From Alphaproteobacteria bacterium (GTDB lineage: Bacteria > Pseudomonadota > Alphaproteobacteria > Micavibrionales > UBA2020), in assembly GCA_029266795.1 (NCBI GenBank), contig JAQSWE010000103.1:1-17607 (forward strand): a stretch of 17,607 bases of DNA, written 5' to 3'. Below are positions 1 through 8,728 of this stretch, in pieces. Numbering within the stretch: the stretch's first letter is position 1; every line of letters begins with the position of its first letter. The notes beneath the pieces were generated by a model. The model was not told the origin of the DNA and ran no database searches. It saw only the letters and a list, made by a program, of their open reading frames with translations. A program made the translations under genes and the position numbers.

Positions 1-222
1 CTGTTCAGTTGCAGCGCCGCGCGGTTTGGCAAGGATGCGGTTGAACACGGATTTCTCGCCTACCGCGTGGCGTCTAAAGACCCTGCCGTCACCAAGGCGC
101 TGACACGTTTTCTGCACCTGCTATGGCCCGTGGTGACGACGCTCGGGCTTTTCCGCCCGCTGCTGAAAGGCGACGCGGCGCGCGCCTATGATGCGACCGT
201 TGTGCTGCTCGGCGAAATTTAA
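1..222 (+). CDS. C-terminal fragment of an unrecognised protein
   Basis: The frame is open from base 1 to a TAA at 220-222 and gives the last 73 residues of a protein whose start lies outside the window. The piece is Ala/Leu-rich with one hydrophobic stretch (residues about 41-53 of the fragment, FLHLLWPVVTTLGLF) followed by a short polar tail ending LLGEI. I do not recognise a family; the hydrophobic stretch may be a membrane helix or a buried core helix. The gene converges on pbpC and shares four bases with it: the TTAA at 219-222 supplies the stop codons of both genes. It is called real because the frame is open with ordinary GC-rich codon use right up to this reciprocal stop; no competing frame covers it convincingly. 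Confidence 0.6.
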   Translation: MFSCSAARFGKDAVEHGFLAYRVASKDPAVTKALTRFLHLLWPVVTTLGLFRPLLKGDAARAYDATVVLLGEI

Positions 223-2375
223 CGCACCGTATAATCGATTTCCGGCGTGGCATGGACCAGCTTGCCGTCCTGCATGACGCGCGCGGTGAGCAGGAATTTG
301 CCGCGGCTGAGCGGCCACATGAATTTTTCACCGGATGTGCCGATGCTCTGCCCGTTCAGTATCCATTCGACCGTCTGGTTCGACTGCAGCCCGCGCATGG
401 TGAAGGGCACTTTCTGGCGATCGCGCGGGATCCGGGGGTCGAGCGCCATGCGCAAGCCCGCCGTCGGCTTCACGATTTCAAAACGCGGCGGTTGCGTCAG
501 GCGCGCATCCTCCATCCCGCCCTCCATGAAATATTCCGAGCGGTTGTAGCAGCGCGACGCATCGCGCGGGTCTTCGATGCAAACGTCTTTCTGGACAAGC
601 TTTGGCGAGAGCCAGAGCTTGCGCGGCGCTGCCCGCAGGTTCAGCATGCTGAAGATGCTGCGCACGGCCAGCGCAGGACCCGTTGCGCCCGTCACGCCAT
701 CGGTCGGCGTATGGTCGAGGTTGCCCATCCACATGCCGACCACGTATTTGTGGTTATAGGCAAGCGTCCATGCGTCGCGGTAATCGGTCGAAGTGCCGGT
801 CTTGGCCGCCGTCTGCATGGGGAAATTCAACACGCTGCCATTGCCGAATTCCAGCCGCCGCGCCCAGGGGTCGGACAATATGTCGCCGATCAGCGAAGCG
901 GCTTCCGGCGAATAAATCCTCTCCTGCGCAAGGGGGCCGGTATCGCCCGACAGGAAATGCAGGGGCCGCGACATGCCGCGATTGGCGAGCGCGGCGAAGC
1001 CCTGCGCCATTTCCAGCAGCGTGACCTCGCCGTTGCCGAGCGCAAGACCCTCGTCGTAAATCTCCACGCCGCGATTGAGGCTTTCGAAGCCAAGACGGTG
1101 TAGCGTCGTCAGGTATTTCTGCTTGCCGACATAGTTGACGGTTTTCAGCGCGGGAATATTCAGCGAATTGCCGAGCGCTTCCCGCAGCGTAATGCGGCCG
1201 TAATAGGTGTTGCTATAATTCTTGAAGTTATGGAGGCCGGTGCCGATGGCTTCCGCCAGCGGCGCGTCCTCGATGATTGTGGCCGGATTCCAGCCATTAT
1301 CGAGCGCAAGGCCGTAGAGCAGCGGCTTCTGCGCCGAGCCCGGCTGGCGCGGCACGGTCACGGCGTCGATCTGGCGCGTGGGCGATGCGGGATCATTCGC
1401 GCCCGACACGACCCAAGCGAGGATTTCACCCGTCGTATGGTCGGCGACCAACACAGCCGCGTTTTTCAGGTTGCGCCGCTCCAGCGTGCGCACGCGGTCA
1501 TCGACGATTTTCTGGACGCTCGCCTGCAACTGCGCATCGAGCGTGGAATGGAAGGCGCTGCCGCCGCTATGCACATGGTTGCGCACATATTGCGCGAAAT
1601 GGCTGGCATTGACGGGATCAGCGGGTTTGGCAAGTTTGAATGTTTCCGACTGCAGCTGCGCGACATCATCGGCAGACATCAGCTTGCGCTCCTGCAATGC
1701 TGTCGCAAGACGGCCAATCGCGCCGTCAATTTTTGTGCTGTCTTTATACAAGTCATAGGATGATGGTGCACGGGCGAGGACGGCAAGGGCCAGAGTCTCG
1801 CGCGGCGTCAGCGTGGAAATATCGCGGTCAAAATAATAGCGCGCGGCCTGAACCACGCCGCGGCGGTTGGCGGCATAGGGAACCTGGTTCAGGTAGAATT
1901 CGAGGATATCCGCCTTGGCGGTGTTGCGCTCCAGCAGCGCAGATTCCCATCCCTCCACCCATTTTCCCCAGAGCGTGCGCGGGCGCGGGTTGATCATGCG
2001 GACGACCTGTTCGGTGATGGTCGATGCGCCGCGCACCACCTCCCCCGTTTTCAGGTTCTGGATCAGGGCGCTGCCGCGCGCGCGCCAGTCGACGCCAGCA
2101 TGTTCGAAAAACCGTTTGTCTTCCGACACAACGAAGGCCTGCCGCAGCAGTTCGGGCATTTGATAGAGCGGCAGGTTGTCGTAGACGTTCCAGCGGTTCT
2201 GGTATGAAATCGTCAGCGGCTGCCCTGCCCTATCCGCCACCTGCAGCGTCTGCGCGTCGGAGCGCAGGCTGTGCAGCGAGGTTTTAACAGGCGTGATGGC
2301 GGCATAGGTGGCAAGCGCGAACAGTCCCGCGCCAGCCATCAGCGATATCGCGCCGTATTTGAATACGCGGCGCAA
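219..2375 (-). CDS. pbpC: Penicillin-binding protein 1C (bifunctional murein glycosyltransferase/transpeptidase)
   Basis: A class A penicillin-binding protein that polymerises and cross-links peptidoglycan on the periplasmic face of the inner membrane. Visible parts of the 718 residues: a basic start and membrane anchor (about 6-28); a GT51 glycosyltransferase domain with EDKRFF (catalytic Glu85) and GASTITEQ (116-123); a transpeptidase domain with PGSAQK (nucleophile Ser347, Lys350), SLN (404-406) and KTGTS (525-529); and a C-terminal PBP1C-type domain (about 630-716). The family is usually somewhat longer, about 770 residues in E. coli. The start is TTG at 2373-2375: it keeps the whole anchor, whereas the next Met (13) would cut into it, and it has GAAGGA six bases upstream. 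It lies 2 bases after the alpha-2-macroglobulin stop, so the two genes are co-transcribed and probably translationally coupled. This order is the common bacterial pbpC/A2M arrangement. The Ser-x-x-Lys box reads SAQK rather than the commoner STLK/STFK; the catalytic residues are intact. Confidence 0.95.
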   Translation of the reverse strand: MRRVFKYGAISLMAGAGLFALATYAAITPVKTSLHSLRSDAQTLQVADRAGQPLTISYQNRWNVYDNLPLYQMPELLRQAFVVSEDKRFFEHAGVDWRARGSALIQNLKTGEVVRGASTITEQVVRMINPRPRTLWGKWVEGWESALLERNTAKADILEFYLNQVPYAANRRGVVQAARYYFDRDISTLTPRETLALAVLARAPSSYDLYKDSTKIDGAIGRLATALQERKLMSADDVAQLQSETFKLAKPADPVNASHFAQYVRNHVHSGGSAFHSTLDAQLQASVQKIVDDRVRTLERRNLKNAAVLVADHTTGEILAWVVSGANDPASPTRQIDAVTVPRQPGSAQKPLLYGLALDNGWNPATIIEDAPLAEAIGTGLHNFKNYSNTYYGRITLREALGNSLNIPALKTVNYVGKQKYLTTLHRLGFESLNRGVEIYDEGLALGNGEVTLLEMAQGFAALANRGMSRPLHFLSGDTGPLAQERIYSPEAASLIGDILSDPWARRLEFGNGSVLNFPMQTAAKTGTSTDYRDAWTLAYNHKYVVGMWMGNLDHTPTDGVTGATGPALAVRSIFSMLNLRAAPRKLWLSPKLVQKDVCIEDPRDASRCYNRSEYFMEGGMEDARLTQPPRFEIVKPTAGLRMALDPRIPRDRQKVPFTMRGLQSNQTVEWILNGQSIGTSGEKFMWPLSRGKFLLTARVMQDGKLVHATPEIDYTVR

Positions 2376-2390
2376 TTTTATTCCTTCTTC
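2376..2390 (-). promoter_or_regulatory. Ribosome-binding site that supports the TTG start of pbpC
   Basis: On the minus strand the end of the alpha-2-macroglobulin gene carries GAAGAAGGAA (2381-2390), so AGGA (2382-2385) lies six bases before TTG 2375-2373. The upstream stop TAA (2380-2378) falls between the site and the start. A ribosome ending the first gene can therefore re-initiate on the second, and the weak TTG codon may keep PBP1C below its partner. Confidence 0.7.
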
Positions 2391-5300
2391 GCTTCTTCTT
2401 TCGCCGCCACCGTCAATTCACCCGTTACGTCCTTGCCGTAGACGTCGGGATCATACATTTCCTCGGCGAGCGTGGGCATCACGGTGAACTTGCCCTCGGC
2501 GATCGCCTGCGCGGTATAGCTCAGGTGATAGTTGCCGGGGGGCAGGTAGTCGGAATAGAAACGCACACTGTCATGGCGCATTTCCTGATGGTAGAAGCTC
2601 CAGCGGGAGACGTTATAGCCTTCCCAGTCGCTGAACTTGAAGAACCATGATCCGTCCGCCGCCGTATACTCGCCCTTGTCGGCATCAACCTTCGAGGCCG
2701 TGTTCAGGTCGCGGTTGACGGTTTCGAGGCCGCCCGGCAGCGGGTCGTTAACCGCAACGAAGTTGCGGGCTGCGGGCAGCGACAGGAACAGATCGACGCG
2801 CACCAACTCGCCGCGCTTGATCTCATCCTGCGTTTTCAGCATCACCCATTTGCCGTCGCGTTCCACGCTGTATTCGCGGTGGAGCTCGATGCCGGAATTG
2901 ACAGGCTTGCTGAAATCGGAGCGCGGGGCGTAGCGCAGGCGGGTGGCGTAGTAGAGCCTGCCGTCGCCGTCGCGTTCGATGTCAACCGTTGCCTTGGTGC
3001 CGACGTCTTCCTTGGTGATGGGGCGGTCGGCCACGACTTGCGGGTCGCGCATGTCGGTGAATTCGGCGCGGCCGAATTCCGTGCCGTTCAGGCTTGCTGT
3101 CACCGTCATATCGGGCTTCACGCTTTCATAGACGCGGCTGTATTCGACCAGCGCGTTCATGCAGAACATGTTCTCTTGCGTGTTTTCCCAATGGTCGCGG
3201 TTCTTGCGCGTCTGCGTGATGGTGCGGACAAGCTTGAAGGGAATATCGCCGACAAGGCTTTCTCCTTCCTTCTTCTCGCCATATTCGACCATCGCGCCGA
3301 GGATTGCGCAGTTTTCACGCAAGGGGCTCGCCAGGATGCGCGAATAGCTGTCGTCCAGCGCCTCGTTGAAGATGAACTTGCCACCCGTCTGGTTGGAATG
3401 CGAGATAATATCGTTCGCCACATCCTTCGCCATATGGATCGCGCCCTTCACCCGCAGCGTCGCCATCAGGAAATGGGTCTTGCCGAACAAGCTCATCTGC
3501 TTCAAGTGCGGCTTGTAGCGGTCGAGGTCTTCGCGGCTGACCTTGCCGTGCTCGGCCAGCGCGGCCAAAGCGACTGCCCGAATTGTGCTGCTCATGCCTT
3601 CGTCGTAGAAGGTGGGCATCACGTTGTTGCGCAGCAGGTTCAGCAGGTAGTCATGCAGCTTGCCCTGCACCGCTTGCGGCACTTTCATGCCCGCATGGTT
3701 CATCCAGTTGAAGGCAATCGCGGTATAGGCGCTGAGGTACGGGTCGACATATTCGTCGCGCGCGATGAAATAGGTCATCCCGCCATTCGGCGCCTGGAAG
3801 CTGGCAGCGGCATCGAGCGCAGCCTGCGGTATTTTTTCCGCATCGGGCCAGACGAAGCTTTCGGGAATATACTGCTTCAGGTTCAGGTAATTCGCCGCCA
3901 TGACGCCTTTTGTCAGGATCTGTTCCCAGCAGATATAGGGATAGTCGCGCATATAGCGGAACGCCCCCTCCACCGCGCCGATGACGGTCGGCGACAGCAC
4001 GACGCTGACGCTGCCGATATCGGGGAAGATATTCTTGGGGAATGCGATGCTGGTGGTGGCCGTGTCCTGCATCGTCGTGCCATAATCGGCGGCGGTTTCG
4101 AGCGAGCGGAACTTGCCGACAGGAAGCGTCATCACCATGCCGTCGCCGTCGAGCAGGTCGTAGGCTTTCGCCTCGAACTTGATCTCGCCTTTGGGCAGGT
4201 CGCGGGTTTCCGGCACCTTGCCTACTTTCACGGGCAGGAAGACGGTCGTGCGCTTGTAAGGTTCGACGGTCACGGTTTCACTGTGGCTGTCGAGCGTGTC
4301 TTTCGTATCAATCGTGCCGGAAGCCTTGATATCGACGGTTAGCGTGCGCGCCTTGTCGGTGCGGTTCATGACGCTGAAACCGGCCTTGAAGCTATCGCCT
4401 TCCGTAACCTGGTTCGGCATCACGGGGCGCACTTCGGTCGGTCTGTTGACCTTGAAGTTGCCGTCGCCGAGGCCGAGGCGGTCGGTCGGCGTCACCGCCA
4501 GCACCAGCACGCGCCAGCCCGTCAGGTTGTCGGGCGCTTCAAATTCGATCTTCGCATTGCCGGATTTGTCGGCCTTGATCGACGGGTTCCAATACGCCAC
4601 GAACTTGAACAGGTCGCGCATTTTGAGGTCGGAGCCGCCGTCGCCGCCCTGGTTCGCACCTTTTTTCTCGAACTTCTGGCGGCCGATCAGGCGAGTAAGC
4701 AGGCTGTAGTTTTTCAAATCGAGCCCGTCGAGCTTGTAGAAACCGTTATACGGGTCGAAATTTGACAAACCTCCGGTGACGAGGTCGAACACCGCTTCGT
4801 CCAGCACGGCAACGGCAAGCTCGATAGGTTCCTCGCGGCCTTTCATGCGGGGTTCGGCGTGGATATCGACCGCAACCTTGTCGCGCGGGCGATAGACGTC
4901 ATTCGCGGGTTTCGCGGTGACAACCATTTCCTTGTACGGATCTTTCACGGGAACGGTGACGTAGCCCATACGGAAGGTCGGCTTGCCGAGATCGACGCCG
5001 TCTTTGTCGAGCGGTTTGTCGACGCGAGGGCTGGTGACGATGACCGACAGATAGAATCCGGGCAGGTAATCGGGTTTCACCTCGAATTCGATGACGGGGG
5101 TCGAGCCTTCCAGCTTGGTCGTGAATTTATGCAGCACGCCGTAACGCTCGATAGTCACCAGCGCTGTTGCACCGGGGAACGGATTTTTCACGAGGTAGCG
5201 CGCGGTGTCGCCGACGCGGTATTCGGTTTTTTCCGGGATGATGGGCAGCAGCGTATCGCTCTGGTTGTCCCACATCACGTAATCGCTGCCGGTCACCCAG

Positions 5301-8200
5301 AAGGAAACGCCGGATGAATGCTCGGCACCTTTTGTGTCCTTGATCTTGGCAATCGCGCGGAAGGAACCGGCGCTGTCGGGCGTGAAGCTGCAATCGGCTT
5401 CATCGCTCGCGGGTGTGCCGGAACAGTCACCCGCTTTTTTCCATTCGCTGGTGTAGTTGGTCAGGTATGCGTTGCCCGCGCCCTGCACGCGCACGGCGGT
5501 GGTTTCGAGTTTTTCGATAGTGATATCGACTTTGGTGTCGTCAACCGGCACGCCTTTTTCATCGGTGACGATGTATTTCAGCGCGAGCGGTTTTTTGGCG
5601 TCATAGGCCCATTCGGTCGATTTCATACCGACGAAACGGTCCACGCCGACGTAATCCGCACCGGATTCAGACGCCACATATTTGCCGCGATCATCCTCGA
5701 CCGCGGATTCGACCATCAGGCGGCCATAGGCGAATTCCTGCTTGGCGATCTTGAATTTCGATGTCAGGTCGCCCTTCGCGCCGTTGGTTTCGACCTTTTG
5801 GTAGACCTGCACGCTGCTATGCGTTTCATAGTCGGGCGTGGTGAAGGTGAAGCCTTGCGCCTTCGGATGCTTCGACGAGAACGCGCGCTCGGTCAAAATC
5901 GCCGTGGTGCGGACGGAGGCATCGGGATACGGGCCGCCGGAATGCAGCTGCGCCGATGATTGCGATTCAATTTCCTGATCGGTCTTGAACAGGTCACCGT
6001 TCAGCTGGCTGGTGACGCGGAACGGCACTGGCGTGAAATCGCTGACGAGGACGCGCAAGGGATACCACGTGCTGCCGGTCTGGTATTCGCCGGTTTCCTC
6101 GTTGTATTCCTCTTCTTCCGAATTCGGGCTATCCTTGAATTTCGCGGTCAGGCGGAATTTGTACCAGCCAACGGGGACTTCCTTGCCCACGGTGAACTCG
6201 CCCGCATAAGCGCCGAATTCGCTGAGTTTCAGCGTTTCGACGGTCGACGCGACGTTGTCCATGGGGTCGACGATTTCCAGCTTGTAGCCTTCTTTTTCCG
6301 CCGGCGTCAGGGTGCGGTTGTCCTGATTGCGGACGTAGAATTTATACTGGATGGTGTCGCCCGCGCGGTAGATGCCCTGCGCTGTCGTGCCCCATGATTT
6401 CATATGGCCGTATTTGCGGCGCAACGATTGCGAAATGCTTTCGTTCGATGCGCGCCATGTGTCGATCACGAAATCGCTGCTGAGCGGCATCAGGCCCATA
6501 TCGCCGTCTTTATCAACGCGGACGAGAATTTTGGGCGAGCTGTCTTCCCAGCCTTTGTTGAGCGCCAGCTGCGGGTCGATTTTTTCCGTGCCGGCGAATT
6601 CCGCGATGCCGCTTTCATTCGTTGTGGTGGTCGCGAGGATATCGGACGGCGCGGAGAGCGAGCTGAGGCTGTCTTTGTAGACCGTCACTTTCGCGTTTTT
6701 GACGGGTTCGCCCGTCGCCATATCCGTCACCCAGACTATGCTGGCGAAATGGCCGATTTTCACATGCATCTGCCAAGGCGTCACAACTGCGAACAGGCGA
6801 TAAGCGGACTCGCTGCCCTTGTTGACGTAAGGCACGGTATCAAGATGGCCGTAAACCGCGCCGGTTTTGCCGTCCAGCGCCTTGCGCACGTTGAAGGGGC
6901 GCGAATACTGAACGTCCTGAATTTTCTCCAGGTCTTCCTCGTTCATTTTGTCGGTCGCCGCGCCGGTTGAGGTCACGCTGCGGAAACGGTACAGCATTTT
7001 TTCGAGGTTGTTGACGTAGAGCGGCACTTCGCTGTCGACGCCTTTTTCCAGCACAGCCTCGTGATGTTCAAGCTCGAAATTCGGCTTGCGGTGGTCTGTT
7101 TCGAAATTGACGGTGAAGGGCTTTTGCAGCTTGCGCGCGAATTCGTCCTCGAGATCCGTTTCGGGCAGGTCTTCCCAGAGGGATTCCACCCAATGTGTAA
7201 ATCCACCCCACATGCCGCGCTCCGGCGCTTTCACGCTGATCTGGTATTTCTGCGCGGCTTTCAGGCCATAGGGCAGGTTCTGGTCATAGGTGCGGCCTTT
7301 CACATGCGCGCTGTTCAGGCGCGAATATTCGTAGGACAAATCGCCCCAGACTTCATCCTTCTGCTTGTCCGTGCCGAGCGCAGGCGTGAAGACAAGGTTG
7401 TCGCGCATCTGTGAACGTTTCACAGGCGCGCTGAACATCAGGTAGACGGGCGCCATTGGGTTGCAGAGCTGGTTCGCGGCATTCGCCTTGCCGGGGTCGA
7501 TGGTAATCGCCTGCTCGTTATTGTCGACGCAGCGCAGACCCAGCACCGACAATTCGGGATAGGTATCGAAGCTGACGACATCGCGTTGCGCGATGCTCGG
7601 CTCCGGCCCCAGACCGGATACAAGGCCGGGCAGCAGTTTCATGGTGATGGTGGTGTCCAGCGGCAGTTCGGTTTGCGGCTGCACGACCCAGATGCGGCGC
7701 GCTTCTTCGCCGTTTTTCGAGGTCAGCTGGTCGTCGCTTTTGCGTTTCGGCTGCTTGCCGAAATCGAGCCAGCCTTTGCCGAAAGGCACAAAACGCGGCG
7801 TTTCGTTATCGTCGGGATCTTTGCTGACATCCAGAACGAAATCTGCCTTACCGTCGTTCAGCTTGATGAATTTTTGCACCGAAGATTTGGTAACGGGCTG
7901 GTTGAATGTCAGGCGCACAACGGGCATGCCGGGTGATTTCCAGGTGCGGAACCAGTTGTATTCCACATCGGCGCGCTTGGTGATGAATTTGTCTTTGTAT
8001 GTTTCGGCGAGTTGCGCGCCGTCTTCGGCCTTGATGCCGGGTTTCATTTCGATGTCATAGGCAGTGGATTGCTCCAGCGCCGATTTTTCCGTCAGCTGGC
8101 AGGCGAGCGAGGACGGGTTGATCCAGCGCCATTCGCAATCGACTTCCGGCGAAATGGTGACCGGAATGTCTTCCTTGCTGCGATTGTGCCCCATCATCAT
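2378..8200 (-). CDS. yfhM: Bacterial alpha-2-macroglobulin family protein (thioester-containing protease trap), N-terminus apparently missing
   Basis: Bacterial alpha-2-macroglobulins trap proteases in the periplasm; in many bacteria the gene sits beside pbpC, as here, and the pair is thought to guard and repair the envelope. The 1940-residue frame shows beta-sandwich (MG-type) repeats, an MG2-like strand set around 480-530 (VWVTDMATGEPVKNAKVTVY), the 'YRAGDTIQYKFYVRN' segment near 611-625 typical of the domain before the bait region, the A2M-core segment around 1201-1245 (NLTGWRVLVLAVTPTDRLG), and the thioester motif CWEQ at 1424-1427 (Cys1424, Gln1427) within YPYICWEQ, which matches YPYGCLEQ of E. 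coli YfhM. The following 250 residues are the helical thioester domain, and the end resembles the YfhM C-terminus. What is missing is a signal peptide or lipobox: translation seems to begin MMMGHNRSKEDIPVTISP, which looks like the middle of the first immunoglobulin-like domain. An in-frame TGA at 8234-8236 blocks any longer frame. The ATG triplet start (8192-8200) has only a weak AGAAG upstream. Confidence 0.9.
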   Translation of the reverse strand: MMMGHNRSKEDIPVTISPEVDCEWRWINPSSLACQLTEKSALEQSTAYDIEMKPGIKAEDGAQLAETYKDKFITKRADVEYNWFRTWKSPGMPVVRLTFNQPVTKSSVQKFIKLNDGKADFVLDVSKDPDDNETPRFVPFGKGWLDFGKQPKRKSDDQLTSKNGEEARRIWVVQPQTELPLDTTITMKLLPGLVSGLGPEPSIAQRDVVSFDTYPELSVLGLRCVDNNEQAITIDPGKANAANQLCNPMAPVYLMFSAPVKRSQMRDNLVFTPALGTDKQKDEVWGDLSYEYSRLNSAHVKGRTYDQNLPYGLKAAQKYQISVKAPERGMWGGFTHWVESLWEDLPETDLEDEFARKLQKPFTVNFETDHRKPNFELEHHEAVLEKGVDSEVPLYVNNLEKMLYRFRSVTSTGAATDKMNEEDLEKIQDVQYSRPFNVRKALDGKTGAVYGHLDTVPYVNKGSESAYRLFAVVTPWQMHVKIGHFASIVWVTDMATGEPVKNAKVTVYKDSLSSLSAPSDILATTTTNESGIAEFAGTEKIDPQLALNKGWEDSSPKILVRVDKDGDMGLMPLSSDFVIDTWRASNESISQSLRRKYGHMKSWGTTAQGIYRAGDTIQYKFYVRNQDNRTLTPAEKEGYKLEIVDPMDNVASTVETLKLSEFGAYAGEFTVGKEVPVGWYKFRLTAKFKDSPNSEEEEYNEETGEYQTGSTWYPLRVLVSDFTPVPFRVTSQLNGDLFKTDQEIESQSSAQLHSGGPYPDASVRTTAILTERAFSSKHPKAQGFTFTTPDYETHSSVQVYQKVETNGAKGDLTSKFKIAKQEFAYGRLMVESAVEDDRGKYVASESGADYVGVDRFVGMKSTEWAYDAKKPLALKYIVTDEKGVPVDDTKVDITIEKLETTAVRVQGAGNAYLTNYTSEWKKAGDCSGTPASDEADCSFTPDSAGSFRAIAKIKDTKGAEHSSGVSFWVTGSDYVMWDNQSDTLLPIIPEKTEYRVGDTARYLVKNPFPGATALVTIERYGVLHKFTTKLEGSTPVIEFEVKPDYLPGFYLSVIVTSPRVDKPLDKDGVDLGKPTFRMGYVTVPVKDPYKEMVVTAKPANDVYRPRDKVAVDIHAEPRMKGREEPIELAVAVLDEAVFDLVTGGLSNFDPYNGFYKLDGLDLKNYSLLTRLIGRQKFEKKGANQGGDGGSDLKMRDLFKFVAYWNPSIKADKSGNAKIEFEAPDNLTGWRVLVLAVTPTDRLGLGDGNFKVNRPTEVRPVMPNQVTEGDSFKAGFSVMNRTDKARTLTVDIKASGTIDTKDTLDSHSETVTVEPYKRTTVFLPVKVGKVPETRDLPKGEIKFEAKAYDLLDGDGMVMTLPVGKFRSLETAADYGTTMQDTATTSIAFPKNIFPDIGSVSVVLSPTVIGAVEGAFRYMRDYPYICWEQILTKGVMAANYLNLKQYIPESFVWPDAEKIPQAALDAAASFQAPNGGMTYFIARDEYVDPYLSAYTAIAFNWMNHAGMKVPQAVQGKLHDYLLNLLRNNVMPTFYDEGMSSTIRAVALAALAEHGKVSREDLDRYKPHLKQMSLFGKTHFLMATLRVKGAIHMAKDVANDIISHSNQTGGKFIFNEALDDSYSRILASPLRENCAILGAMVEYGEKKEGESLVGDIPFKLVRTITQTRKNRDHWENTQENMFCMNALVEYSRVYESVKPDMTVTASLNGTEFGRAEFTDMRDPQVVADRPITKEDVGTKATVDIERDGDGRLYYATRLRYAPRSDFSKPVNSGIELHREYSVERDGKWVMLKTQDEIKRGELVRVDLFLSLPAARNFVAVNDPLPGGLETVNRDLNTASKVDADKGEYTAADGSWFFKFSDWEGYNVSRWSFYHQEMRHDSVRFYSDYLPPGNYHLSYTAQAIAEGKFTVMPTLAEEMYDPDVYGKDVTGELTVAAKEEAKKE

Positions 8201-8282
8201 GAAAATCTTCTGAAGATGAAACAGAAATCGCGTTCAAACGTCGCACTTGCATTAGTTATCATAATGTATTAGTTTTTTGACC
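8201..8282. promoter_or_regulatory. AT-rich divergent intergenic region between the alpha-2-macroglobulin and DUF6356-like genes
   Basis: This 82-base gap is clearly AT-richer than the flanking genes, especially 8250-8282, and must hold promoters for both directions if both genes are expressed. On the minus strand TATGAT (near 8259-8264) could be a -10 box, but no good -35 lies at the right distance. On the plus strand TTGCAT and TATTAG lie only 14 bases apart, too close for a standard sigma-70 site. I can support a promoter-bearing region, not specific boxes. Confidence 0.35.
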
Positions 8283-8570
8283 ATGAACCCGACCAATAAC
8301 GACATGAACAAAAACCTGATGCAGACCATCTGCGCCGCCTTCACGGAACATCCGCGCGAGGCGGGTGAATCGTACTGGCAGCATTTCATGTTCACGGTCG
8401 GCATGGCGTCGCGCTTGTTCGTTGTCTGCATCCTGCTGGTCGGTCATGGCATCCTGCCCTTCACGCTGACTCATGCGGCCAGCAGCCGCCTCCAAAAGTG
8501 CCAGCGCATCCTGACCGACCGCGCACAGCGCACGGGCTTCGATGAAATGAGCGGCGGCATCGGTATCTAA
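8283..8570 (+). CDS. DUF6356-like small membrane protein
   Basis: A 95-residue protein. Its core reads FTEHPREAGESYWQHFMFTV, then a hydrophobic segment (SRLFVVCILLVGHGILPFTL) and THAASSRL. The pattern FxxHPxxxGExYxxH followed by one or two membrane helices and a Pro-Phe near their end matches my recollection of DUF6356, a small protein common in alphaproteobacteria with no known function. The N-terminal half would be cytoplasmic with one or two inner-membrane helices. ATG at 8283 is used here; ATG at 8304 gives 88 residues and starts right before the conserved core, and neither has a Shine-Dalgarno, so the start is uncertain and translation could be leaderless. It diverges from the alpha-2-macroglobulin gene. 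No terminator follows, so read-through into the Sel1 gene is possible. Confidence 0.8.
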   Translation: MNPTNNDMNKNLMQTICAAFTEHPREAGESYWQHFMFTVGMASRLFVVCILLVGHGILPFTLTHAASSRLQKCQRILTDRAQRTGFDEMSGGIGI

Positions 8571-8613
8571 ATACCTAAGTTATTCACTTTTTTAAAAATT
8601 TCGCCCCGTTCGC

Positions 8614-8643
8614 TTGACAGACTCCGCAGGGGTATGGTGTTTA
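8614..8643 (+). promoter_or_regulatory. Probable sigma-70 promoter of the Sel1-repeat gene, with an inverted repeat over the -10
   Basis: A perfect -35 hexamer TTGACA (8614-8619) is followed after 18 bases by TGTTTA (8638-8643), an acceptable but weak -10. A perfect 6-bp inverted repeat, GGTGTT (8636-8641) and AACACC (8649-8654) around a 7-base loop, covers the -10 and probable start point, as an operator would. No regulator is identified. Confidence 0.5.
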
Positions 8644-8649
8644 GTCTCA

Positions 8650-8728
8650 ACACCGATAAGATATTTTATGTTAATCGGGCGCCCGCCCCTTTTCACGCGG
8701 GTTAAGACCCCCCACACGGAGATACCAG
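8650..8728 (+). promoter_or_regulatory. Structured 5' leader of the Sel1-repeat gene
   Basis: If transcription starts near 8650, the leader is about 79 bases. It contains a perfect 10-bp palindrome CGGGCGCCCG (8676-8685), a CCCGC/GCGGG stem (8682-8686 with 8697-8701) and a small GGGT/ACCC stem (8699-8702 with 8707-8710); these overlap and so are mutually exclusive. A Shine-Dalgarno GGAG (8718-8721) sits seven bases before the ATG. No run of U follows any stem, so this is not a simple terminator, and I recognise no riboswitch class. Confidence 0.3.

Noticed and set aside
2879..4342. 487-codon plus-strand open frame within the alpha-2-macroglobulin gene
   Set aside because: Antisense of the conserved thioester domain; no domain, and no start signal of its own.
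8055..8252. Minus-strand frame just upstream as the lost N-terminus of the alpha-2-macroglobulin
   Set aside because: Its translation (MQVRRLNAISVSSSEDF...) has no hydrophobic signal core and no MG-domain pattern.
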